A DNA stretch of 5,959 bases from Beijerinckiaceae bacterium. Lineage in GTDB: Bacteria; Pseudomonadota; Alphaproteobacteria; Rhizobiales; Beijerinckiaceae. The notes beneath the pieces are model-generated. The model worked only from the letters and a program-made list of their open reading frames with translations. It searched no databases and was not told where the DNA came from. The position numbers and the translations under genes were made by a program. The stretch covers positions 1 to 5,959 of the forward strand of contig JAKONB010000174.1 in NCBI GenBank assembly GCA_022702195.1, written 5' to 3'. Within the stretch, counting starts at the first letter, position 1. Every line of letters starts with the position of its first letter. Shown here piece by piece: positions 1 through 5,121 of the stretch.

Positions 1-1548
1 CGCGGCCGCGTCGAGCATGGGGATCGTCCGCAGGGACAGGCTGGAGCGGCCGAGCTTGGCGCGGGCGAGCTGGCCGTAATAGGCGATGGGCTGGAGCGAG
101 GCGCGCTCGAAGAAGGTCTTGGCCGCCTCCGCCTGACCCTGCGCCTCGGCGGCGCGCCCCTGCCAATAGGCGGCCCGCGCCAGGGAGATCGGGGTCTCGG
201 CGATGGCGGCTGCCGACGCGAAGTGCCGGGCGGCCACCTCGGGCTCGTTCAGGAAGCGCAGGGCGATCCAGCCCGCATGGAACCCGGCCTCGATCCGCTT
301 CTCCACCGTGCGGGCATTGTGGGCGGCGGCGACGGCGTAGCCGCCCTTGGCATCGCCGGCATCCACGAGCTTGCGGGCCACGATCCGGCGCTCGACCCAC
401 CATTCGTCGCCATCCACCAGGATGTCGGGGTTGCTCGGCGCGGCAATCAGCAGGGCGGCGGCCTCCGGGAACTTGTCGCGCCGGCGCAGGTGCTGCGCCC
501 GCGACAAGATGTAGGAGGCGTCGCCGCGGAGCGACGGCGGCACCGCGTTGAGGGCGGCGGGGGCGGCGGCGCTCTTGTCCTCCACCGCCCGGCGCGCCCG
601 CACCAGGGTGGCGTAGCCCCCGCCCGCGTAGCCGGCGGCGCGGCCGGCGGTCTCGTAATCCTCCTTGAGGAGGGCGCGCTCCATGCGGAAGCGGTGATCG
701 ATCCGGGTGAGGAGGCCGGGGAAGGCGTCCATCACCTTCGCCTCGAGGCTGCGGCCGAACGTGTCCGAGCGCCAGAGGTCGCGGATCAGGGTCGCCGCGT
801 CCGCGTCCAGCCCCTCGGAGCGGAAGGCCAGGGCCAGGGCGAACTTGCCCGGGGCGCTCGCCGGCCTGGCGCCGGCGAAATAGGCCCGCACCGTCGCGGG
901 GTTCCGGCGCTCGATCAGCAGCGCCTCCTCGGCGCGCCGGCGCAGGAGCGGACCGGCCGGCCAGTCCGGGTTGGTGCGGGTGAAGGCGGCGGTGCGCTCG
1001 AAGCCGATGCCGGAGCCGGCCCGGATCGCCACCCATTCGAGCAGCGCGCGGGCGGCCGGATCGGCGAAGCCCTCGCGCAGGCGGTCGCCCTCCGAAACCT
1101 TGCCCTTGCGATAGGCGTCGATGGCCTGGCGCAGGAGGGCGAGATCGATGTCCGGGGCGATGCGGGCGGCGCGGGCCGGATCGGGCAGGTCCGGAACCGG
1201 GGCCACCGGCGAGACCGCCGCGTCGGGGAGCGGGAAGGCGATGCCCGCCTCGGGATCGGCGGAGGCATAGGCCTTGACGGAGGCCGGCAGGGCCTGGCTC
1301 GCCGCCGGCAACACGTCCCCCGACGCGGCCTCGCCGCTGCGGCCCTCGAGCTTGAGGGCATCGGCCGCCACGGGATCGATCGCCGTCTTGGCATCCTGCA
1401 GGGCCTGCGACGGCGCGGCGGCGTCGCTCGACGGTGTCAGCGTGGTGGCGTCCGCGCCGGCCCCGACCGGGATCGAAGCGGAGCCGAGCATCGTCCCGGC
1501 CAAGGCCAGGAGCAGGACCGCACGATGCGGGCGCGTCGGGAACACCAT
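1..1548 (-). CDS. Soluble lytic murein transglycosylase, N-terminal part (C-terminus beyond left edge)
   Basis: Read on the minus strand from ATG at 1548, the frame stays open for 516 codons to the first base of the window. Residues 5-33 look like a Sec signal peptide (Arg/His-containing start, then VLLLALAGTMLGSA and an AGA-DA cleavage region). There is no lipobox cysteine, so a soluble periplasmic protein is expected. Residues 34-125 are an Ala/Pro/Ser-rich low-complexity linker. From about 130 onward the protein is an alpha-helical repeat superhelix like the U/L domain of Slt70-type enzymes, with segments such as DEWWVERRIVARKL (381-394), AAYWQGRAAEA (459-469) and PIAYYGQLARAKLG (487-500). 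The catalytic SLT domain with its glutamate would follow to the left, so catalysis cannot be confirmed here. The family cleaves the MurNAc-GlcNAc bond to give 1,6-anhydro-MurNAc ends. The gene is divergent from dapA. The family call rests on remembered sequence patterns. Confidence 0.87.
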   Translation of the reverse strand, partial: MVFPTRPHRAVLLLALAGTMLGSASIPVGAGADATTLTPSSDAAAPSQALQDAKTAIDPVAADALKLEGRSGEAASGDVLPAASQALPASVKAYASADPEAGIAFPLPDAAVSPVAPVPDLPDPARAARIAPDIDLALLRQAIDAYRKGKVSEGDRLREGFADPAARALLEWVAIRAGSGIGFERTAAFTRTNPDWPAGPLLRRRAEEALLIERRNPATVRAYFAGARPASAPGKFALALAFRSEGLDADAATLIRDLWRSDTFGRSLEAKVMDAFPGLLTRIDHRFRMERALLKEDYETAGRAAGYAGGGYATLVRARRAVEDKSAAAPAALNAVPPSLRGDASYILSRAQHLRRRDKFPEAAALLIAAPSNPDILVDGDEWWVERRIVARKLVDAGDAKGGYAVAAAHNARTVEKRIEAGFHAGWIALRFLNEPEVAARHFASAAAIAETPISLARAAYWQGRAAEAQGQAEAAKTFFERASLQPIAYYGQLARAKLGRSSLSLRTIPMLDAAA

Positions 1549-1601
1549 GGTTCTTCAGTCCCTTCGAGAGCGGACGTGCCACTAAGCTCACCCAAAGGGC
1601 A

Positions 1602-1617
1602 TTAAGAAGGCATTAAC
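1602..1617 (+). promoter_or_regulatory. Putative CtrA-binding box, TTAA-N7-TTAAC
   Basis: TTAA at 1602-1605 and TTAAC at 1613-1617 are separated by exactly seven bases, matching the alphaproteobacterial CtrA full site. The two halves lie in an 8-bp direct repeat, GGCATTAA (1598-1605 and 1609-1616), with an 11-bp period, about one helical turn. I saw no other TTAA in the window, as expected at this base composition. The box ends 54 bp upstream of the transglycosylase start, where it could overlap a -35 region. It lies 118 bp upstream of the dapA start. Binding and the identity of the target gene are inferred. Confidence 0.5.
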
Positions 1618-1633
1618 CGCGCGCAGGGAGCGT

Positions 1634-1662
1634 TTGCGCCGGTGCCGGGGAGCGCCTATGTC
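1634..1662 (+). promoter_or_regulatory. Possible sigma-70-type promoter of dapA
   Basis: TTGCGC (1634-1639) and TATGTC (1657-1662) are separated by 17 bp and lie 72 bp upstream of the dapA ATG, predicting a transcript start near 1669. The match to the TTGACA/TATAAT consensus is partial, and alphaproteobacterial -10 elements are loose. The CtrA-like box would sit just upstream of this -35 element. No convincing promoter was found for the divergent transglycosylase gene apart from the area around that box. Confidence 0.3.
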
Positions 1663-1734
1663 TGCCCGTCCGCGCGAGCGGTGCCGCAGCCGGACCACCG
1701 GCACATGAGACAATCGACGGCTGGGAACGCCAGG

Positions 1735-2634
1735 ATGACCGACACAACCGCCCGGCGCCTGAAGGGCGCGATGACCGCCCTCGTGACGCCGTTCCGTGAC
1801 GGCGCCTTCGACGAGCCCGCCTTCCGGGCCTTCGTGAACTGGCAGATCGGCCAGGGGATCCACGGCCTGGTGCCCACCGGCACCACCGGCGAGAGCCCGA
1901 CCCTGACCCATGCCGAGCACGATCGCGTGGTGGAGATCTGCATCGAGGAGGCCGCCGGCCGCGTGCCGGTGATCGCCGGGGCCGGCTCGAACTCCACCGC
2001 CGAGGCGGTGGCGCGGGCGCGGCATGCCGAGAAGGCCGGCGCCGACGCGGTGCTGGTGGTGACGCCCTACTACAACAAGCCGAGTCAGGCCGGCCTCTAC
2101 GCGCATTTCAAGGCGGTCAACGACGCCGTCGGCATCCCGATCATCATCTACAACATTCCGCCGCGCTCCGTGGTCGACATGACCGTCGAGACCATGGCGC
2201 GCCTGTACGAGCTCAAGAACATCGCCGGCGTGAAGGACGCCACCGCCAAGCTCGACCGGGTCAGCCTGCAGCGCCAGGCCATGGGCGAGGACTTCCTCCA
2301 GCTCTCGGGCGAGGATGCGACAGCGCTCGGCTACAACGCCCAGGGCGGGCATGGCTGCATCTCGGTAGTGTCCAACGTGGCGCCGCGCCTCTGCGCGGAC
2401 CTGCAGGAGGCGACGCTGTCCGGCGACTACGCCAAGGCGCTCCGGGTCCAGGACATCCTGATGCCGCTGCACAGCGCCATGTTCGCGGAGCCGAACCCGG
2501 CGCCGGCCAAGTACGCCCTGGCCCGGCTCGGCCACATGCGCGACGAGATCCGCCTGCCGCTGCTCACCGTGAGCGACGAGACCAAGCGCGTGGTCGACGC
2601 GGCCCTGCGCCATGCGGGCCTGATCGAAGGCTGA
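1735..2634 (+). CDS. dapA: 4-hydroxy-tetrahydrodipicolinate synthase
   Basis: This cytoplasmic class I aldolase condenses pyruvate with L-aspartate-4-semialdehyde, the first committed step to meso-diaminopimelate and lysine. The 299-residue length is normal for the family. Active-site landmarks are all present: GTTGES at 49-54 (T50/T51), PYYNKP at 111-116 (Y113 of the proton relay), YNIPPR at 139-144 (Y139, and R144 for substrate carboxylate binding), and GVKDAT at 165-170 with Schiff-base lysine K167. The start MTDTTARRLK gives the usual short lead-in to the first strand (GAMTALVTPF). GGGA at 1723-1726, 8 nt before the ATG, is a modest ribosome-binding site. An in-frame ATG at 1705 and a GTG at 1642 would add unrelated-looking residues and are less likely. 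It is divergent from the transglycosylase and 80 bp ahead of smpB on the same strand. Confidence 0.97.
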   Translation: MTDTTARRLKGAMTALVTPFRDGAFDEPAFRAFVNWQIGQGIHGLVPTGTTGESPTLTHAEHDRVVEICIEEAAGRVPVIAGAGSNSTAEAVARARHAEKAGADAVLVVTPYYNKPSQAGLYAHFKAVNDAVGIPIIIYNIPPRSVVDMTVETMARLYELKNIAGVKDATAKLDRVSLQRQAMGEDFLQLSGEDATALGYNAQGGHGCISVVSNVAPRLCADLQEATLSGDYAKALRVQDILMPLHSAMFAEPNPAPAKYALARLGHMRDEIRLPLLTVSDETKRVVDAALRHAGLIEG

Positions 2635-2673
2635 CACCGCTGGCGAAGGCCGCTCCGACGAACCATATCCCAC

Positions 2674-2699
2674 GGCCTGGTCGCCTCCCGCGACCGGCC
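2674..2699 (+). other. Strong hairpin in the dapA-smpB spacer
   Basis: GGCC (2674-2677), a bulged T, then GGTCGC (2679-2684) can pair with GCGACC (2690-2695) and GGCC (2696-2699). This gives ten G-C-rich pairs around a five-base loop. It is not followed by a T tract, so it does not look like an intrinsic terminator. It ends 15 bp before the smpB ATG, where it could affect translation of smpB, processing or message stability. The dyad is directly visible; its function is inferred. Confidence 0.4.
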
Positions 2700-2714
2700 T
2701 GAAACGACGATGTG

Positions 2715-3188
2715 ATGGCTCCCAAACCCCAATCCGATCGCCGCGTCGTCGCTGACAACCGCGCCGCCCGCTACCATTACGAGATCACCGACACGCTGGA
2801 GGCCGGGCTGGCGCTCACCGGCACCGAGGTGAAATCCCTGCGCAAGGGCAAGGCGACCATCGGCGAGGCCTATGCCGGCCCGTCGGGCACCGACCTGATG
2901 CTGTTCAACGCCTATATCCCGGAATATGTCGAGGCGAACCGCTTCAACCACGAGACCAAGCGCCCGCGCCGGCTGCTGCTGCACCGCAAGCAGATCAACA
3001 AGCTGATCGGCGCGACCCAGCGCGAGGGGTTCACCGTCGTGCCGCTGAAGATCTATTTCAACGAGCGCGGGCGGGCGAAGATCGAACTCGGGCTGGGGCG
3101 CGGCAAGAAACTGCACGACAAGCGCGAGGCCGCCAAGGAGCGGGACTGGCAGCGCGACCGCGCCCGGATCATGCGCGACAAGGGCTGA
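2715..3188 (+). CDS. smpB: SsrA-binding protein SmpB (tmRNA partner in ribosome rescue)
   Basis: SmpB binds tmRNA (SsrA) and delivers it to ribosomes stalled on messages lacking a stop codon, allowing tagging and release of the nascent chain. The 157-residue product shows the family landmarks: NRAARYHYEI near the start, GTEVKSLRKGKA (the OB-fold RNA-binding face), RRLLLHRKQINKL, the EGFTVVPLKIYFN strand, and the basic tail ELGLGRGKKLHDKREAAKERDW, which enters the decoding site. ATG at 2715 is chosen; a GTG codon at 2712 is directly in frame before it and is possible. No clear Shine-Dalgarno sequence precedes either. An out-of-frame ATG-TGA pair (2710-2715) overlaps the first base of the start codon. 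It may be co-transcribed with dapA. It converges on the NYN gene 110 bp downstream. Confidence 0.97.
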   Translation: MAPKPQSDRRVVADNRAARYHYEITDTLEAGLALTGTEVKSLRKGKATIGEAYAGPSGTDLMLFNAYIPEYVEANRFNHETKRPRRLLLHRKQINKLIGATQREGFTVVPLKIYFNERGRAKIELGLGRGKKLHDKREAAKERDWQRDRARIMRDKG

Positions 3189-3226
3189 TCCCACCGCGCG
3201 AGCCGGGCGATGGCCGGATCACCAAC

Positions 3227-3256
3227 CCGCCCGGCCCACCCGCAGGGGCCGGGTGG
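3227..3256. terminator. GC-rich hairpin in the smpB/NYN convergent spacer (first of two)
   Basis: CCGCCCGGCCC (3227-3237) pairs with GGGCCGGGTGG (3246-3256) through 11 base pairs, one of them G-T, around an 8-base loop. It lies 38 bp after the smpB stop and 42 bp beyond the stop of the convergent NYN gene, so it could act in both directions. Neither side has a U tract, so it is not a classical intrinsic terminator; U-less hairpins can still act with Rho or as 3' end stabilisers. Confidence 0.45.
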
Positions 3257-3259
3257 ACG

Positions 3260-3285
3260 CCGTGCCGGACCGTTGCCCGGCACGG
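3260..3285. terminator. GC-rich hairpin in the smpB/NYN convergent spacer (second of two)
   Basis: CCGTGCCGG (3260-3268) is a perfect inverted repeat of CCGGCACGG (3277-3285), with an 8-base loop. It follows the previous hairpin by three bases, so the two together fill most of the 3227-3285 interval. It sits 13 bp past the stop of the minus-strand NYN gene. No T tract flanks it. Its placement between converging genes supports a bidirectional transcript-end role. Confidence 0.45.
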
Positions 3286-3298
3286 GCGAAAGCGGCCC

Positions 3299-4042
3299 TC
3301 ATGCCTCGCCGATATCCTCGCCCTGGCGGATGCCGTAGCGGCTCTCCAGCGCGGGGCTCGGACGGGCCGAGCGTTCCGGGGTCTCGCCGCGCGACCGGGT
3401 CGGCGTCTCCCCCTGATGGCGGGGATCGCCCTGGTTGCGGGCCTCGCCTTGGTTGCGGGCCTCGCCTTGGCTCCGATTGTCGGGCAGGGCGCGGGGCGCC
3501 CGCTCGCTTGGGTCGCGGCCGACCCGGCCGATCAGGTGGACGAGGTCGACGAACTCGTCCGCCTGGCGTCGCAGGTCGTCGGCGATCATCGCGGGTTGGG
3601 TCTGGATCGTGGACACGACGGTGACCCGTACCCCCTTGCGCTGCATCGCCTCGACGAGCGAGCGGAAATCGCCATCGCCCGAGAACAGCACCATGTGGTC
3701 GATCCGAGGGGCGAGTTCGAGGGCATCGATGGCGAGCTCGATATCCATGTTGCCCTTGATCTTGCGGCGTCCGGCGGAGTCGGTGAACTCCTTGGCGGGT
3801 TTCGTCACCACCCGGTAGCCGTTATAGTCGAGCCAATCGATCAGCGGCCGGATCGACGAATACTCCTGATCCTCGACCATGGCGGTGTAATAGAACGCCC
3901 GGATGAGGAGATCCCGGCTCTGAAACTCCTTCAGCAGGCGCCGATAGTCGATATCGAAGCCGAGAGCCTTCGTGGCCGCGTAGAGGTTGGCGCCATCGAT
4001 AAACAGGGCGCTGCGCTGCTGTGCGCTCATCGTGTGATCCAT
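3299..4042 (-). CDS. NYN-domain (LabA/DUF88, PIN-like) putative ribonuclease
   Basis: The 247-residue product begins with a compact NYN domain (about 10-175). Its conserved acidic residues match the metal-binding centre of PIN-like nucleases: ALFIDGANLY (D16, N19), KGNMDIELAIDA (D100, D106) and FSGDGDF (D123, D125). Other family signatures are FYYTAMVEDQEYSSIRPLIDWLDYNGY and TQPAMIADDLRRQADEFVDL. All expected acids are present, so an active fold is plausible, but the substrate is unknown. Residues from about 176 to 247 form a charged, presumably disordered tail containing six-residue repeats (QGEARN-like). ATG at 4042 is used; ATG at 4030 (MSAQQRSALF) is an equally plausible start, and neither has a strong Shine-Dalgarno sequence. 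The gene converges on smpB and lies downstream of rsh-pyrE on the same strand, separated by 375 bp with a probable terminator. Confidence 0.9.
   Translation of the reverse strand: MDHTMSAQQRSALFIDGANLYAATKALGFDIDYRRLLKEFQSRDLLIRAFYYTAMVEDQEYSSIRPLIDWLDYNGYRVVTKPAKEFTDSAGRRKIKGNMDIELAIDALELAPRIDHMVLFSGDGDFRSLVEAMQRKGVRVTVVSTIQTQPAMIADDLRRQADEFVDLVHLIGRVGRDPSERAPRALPDNRSQGEARNQGEARNQGDPRHQGETPTRSRGETPERSARPSPALESRYGIRQGEDIGEA
3415..3468 (-). repeat. 18-bp tandem repeat inside the NYN gene tail
   Basis: Two identical 18-bp units (3433-3450 and 3451-3468) are followed to the left by a degenerate third copy (3415-3432) matching at 13 of 18 positions. In the protein they encode consecutive six-residue units: QGEARN, QGEARN, QGDPRH, then a QGET start. 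The unit is a multiple of three, so copy-number change by slippage would keep the frame and alter only tail length. Confidence 0.85.
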
Positions 4043-4045
4043 TTC

Positions 4046-4064
4046 TCGAGGGAAATGCCCTCGA
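4046..4064 (-). promoter_or_regulatory. Hairpin immediately before the NYN start codon
   Basis: TCGAGGG (4046-4052) and CCCTCGA (4058-4064) form a perfect 7-bp stem with a 5-base loop, ending three bases before the ATG at 4042. In the minus-strand transcript its 3' arm covers the position where a Shine-Dalgarno sequence would be. It could limit initiation at 4042 or favour 4030. Alternatively it is an operator-like DNA dyad. Confidence 0.35.
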
Positions 4065-4253
4065 ATTCATACGTCAGCAACATCACCAAGAGTGATAAAA
4101 ATCGCATCCGTGCCAATACCGACTCGAAATACAACCAGAAGATCTTACTCCCTGCCGTCCGGGAACGGGCGCGACGCCTGCGACATCGGGACATGACGTC
4201 CGGACCGGGCAGAAGGTTCTGGATGACAAAGCGTCGTGGAGGGAGAGCATTCG

Positions 4254-4277
4254 CGCCGCGAAGAGCTGTTCGCGGCG
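4254..4277. repeat. Perfect 9-bp inverted repeat
   Basis: CGCCGCGAA (4254-4262) and TTCGCGGCG (4269-4277) are perfect inverted copies around the six bases gagctg. It lies between pyrE and the NYN gene with no T tract on either strand, so a terminator role is not favoured. It could be a REP-like intergenic palindrome, a regulatory dyad or part of a structured RNA; only a search for other copies in the genome could decide. Confidence 0.4.
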
Positions 4278-4308
4278 AAGCCACGGCACCTCCATAACAC
4301 AAGAACGA

Positions 4309-4335
4309 CGGCGTCACATGATTCCCGTGACGCCG
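4309..4335 (-). terminator. Probable intrinsic terminator of rsh-pyrE
   Basis: In the minus-strand RNA a perfect 9-bp stem, CGGCGTCAC (from 4335) and GTGACGCCG (to 4309), closes a 9-base loop. It is followed by a U-rich stretch (tcgttcttgtgtt, seven T in 13). It lies 82 bp past the pyrE stop, with no gene in between. The U tract is interrupted, so strength is uncertain. It would separate rsh-pyrE transcription from the NYN gene. Confidence 0.55.
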
Positions 4336-4353
4336 ACCCGCGCGACGGCGTCC

Positions 4354-4378
4354 GGCCGGGGCGGGACTCCCCCCGGTC
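4354..4378 (-). other. GC hairpin between pyrE stop and terminator
   Basis: GGCCGGGG (4354-4361) pairs with CCCCGGTC (4371-4378) through 8 bp including one G-T, around a 9-base loop. It lies 39 bp past the pyrE stop and lacks a T tract in the direction of pyrE transcription. It may stabilise the 3' end or be a chance product of G/C-rich sequence. Confidence 0.25.
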
Positions 4379-4417
4379 CCCAAGTCTCCCGTCCTGCATC
4401 GGGCGGGAAACGGCGGG

Positions 4418-5008
4418 TCAGCCGGCCTTCATGACGCGGCTGCCGGGCTTCACCGCCGGCAGGGCGGCCAGGTCCGGCGGCAGCGCGTCGGCCGGATAGG
4501 CGGGGATGTCGAGGGTCACCAGGGTCACGAGGGGCAGGCCGATCTCGCCGCGCCCGCCGGACCGGTCGATCAGGCAGGCGGCGCCCACGACCTCCCCCGC
4601 CTCGCCGCTCAGCGAGGCCAGGCATTCGCGGGCGGAGAGCCCGGTCGTCACGATGTCCTCGACGATCACGGCGCGCTTGCCCGCCGGGATGCTGAAGCCG
4701 CGCCGCAGGGTGAAGGGGCCGCCGGGCTCGCGCTCCACGAAGATCGCCCGGGCGCCGAGATGACGCGCCGTCTCGTAGCCCGGGACGATGCCGCCGATGG
4801 CCGGGGACACCACGATGTCGATGGGACCGAAGCGCGCCGTGATGGCTTCGGCCAGGGCCTTGCAGAGCCGTTCGGTCCGGACCGGATCGGAGAAGATCGC
4901 CATCTTCTGCAGGAAGACGCCCGAATGCAGGCCCGAGCTGAGGATGAAGTGCCCTTCGAGAAGGGCCTCCGCCTCGCGGAATTCGGCGAGCACGGCGTCT
5001 GAATTCAT
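4418..5008 (-). CDS. pyrE: Orotate phosphoribosyltransferase
   Basis: The enzyme transfers ribose-5-phosphate from PRPP to orotate, giving orotidine 5'-monophosphate in de novo pyrimidine synthesis. The 196-residue product has the type I phosphoribosyltransferase PRPP loop, VIVEDIVTTGLSA (114-126), with the paired acids E117 and D118. It also has the orotate-side segment FILSSGLHSGVFLQK (21-35) and SPAIGGIVPGYE (68-79). It resembles the shorter alphaproteobacterial class rather than the roughly 213-residue enterobacterial form. ATG at 5008 is chosen because the MNSDAVLAEFREAEALLEGH start fits the family, with CGGAG about 10 nt upstream; a TTG at 5077 in the same frame would add an unlikely 23-residue extension. 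It lies 113 bp after rsh on the same strand with no terminator-like hairpin with a T tract between, so co-transcription is likely. Confidence 0.96.
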   Translation of the reverse strand: MNSDAVLAEFREAEALLEGHFILSSGLHSGVFLQKMAIFSDPVRTERLCKALAEAITARFGPIDIVVSPAIGGIVPGYETARHLGARAIFVEREPGGPFTLRRGFSIPAGKRAVIVEDIVTTGLSARECLASLSGEAGEVVGAACLIDRSGGRGEIGLPLVTLVTLDIPAYPADALPPDLAALPAVKPGSRVMKAG

Positions 5009-5121
5009 GGCGTTTCGGCTCCGGTCGGGGAGGGGGCGGAATGCCCCGTGTGTGGCAGCCGCACCGGCCCGGCGCAAGCGGTGCGCCTACCTCGTCCTCC
5101 GCGAAGCCGCCCCGCGAAGAC

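Larger units (their letters stand above)
4043..4417. other. 375-bp gene-free region between the NYN gene and pyrE
   Basis: No open frame here has coding character or family resemblance. The half next to the NYN gene (about 4065-4150) is clearly more A/T-rich than the rest of the window and probably carries the NYN promoter, though I could not identify boxes with correct spacing. Visible dyads include ATCAC-N5-GTGAT (4082-4096), CAGAA-N2-TTCTG (4210-4221), the palindrome GTCCGGAC (4198-4205), and the hairpins listed separately. Three GANTC sites lie at 4121, 4320 and 4365. A small RNA gene cannot be excluded, but nothing recognisable was seen. Confidence 0.6.

Noticed and set aside
223..1605. 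A 460-codon open frame on the plus strand.
   Set aside because: It is antisense to the transglycosylase. Its product is a Gly/Ala/Arg-rich string with no recognisable domain, as expected opposite a G/C-rich gene, while the minus strand reads as a clear family member with a signal peptide.
1642..1734. An N-terminal extension of DapA from GTG 1642 or ATG 1705.
   Set aside because: The extra residues have no family counterpart, and the putative promoter -10 element lies inside the longer version; ATG 1735 gives a normal-length enzyme.
1588..2673. A 361-codon minus-strand open frame.
   Set aside because: It lies opposite dapA, whose plus-strand product has every catalytic motif. The antisense product is His/Arg/Gly-rich and unlike any family I know.
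2427..3194. A 255-codon minus-strand open frame.
   Set aside because: It spans the 3' end of dapA, the spacer and smpB in antisense; both plus-strand genes are unmistakable.
4100..4118. A sigma-54-like -24 element on the minus strand (TTGGCACGG) upstream of the NYN gene.
   Set aside because: The -24 half matches well, but at the required distance the -12 GC is missing (AT instead), and the nearest GC is three bases too close.
3416..4297. A 293-codon plus-strand open frame.
   Set aside because: It is antisense to the NYN gene and runs into the gene-free gap. Its product has no family resemblance.
4027..4383. A 118-codon minus-strand open frame with a hydrophobic C-terminal stretch in the gap before the NYN gene.
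   Set aside because: It overlaps the NYN start, crosses the dyads and terminator hairpin, has no ribosome-binding site and no family resemblance.
5009..5121. A possible terminator between rsh and pyrE (GCACCG and CGGTGC arms around 5061-5084).
   Set aside because: The stem is only six pairs with a long loop and no T tract on the minus strand.
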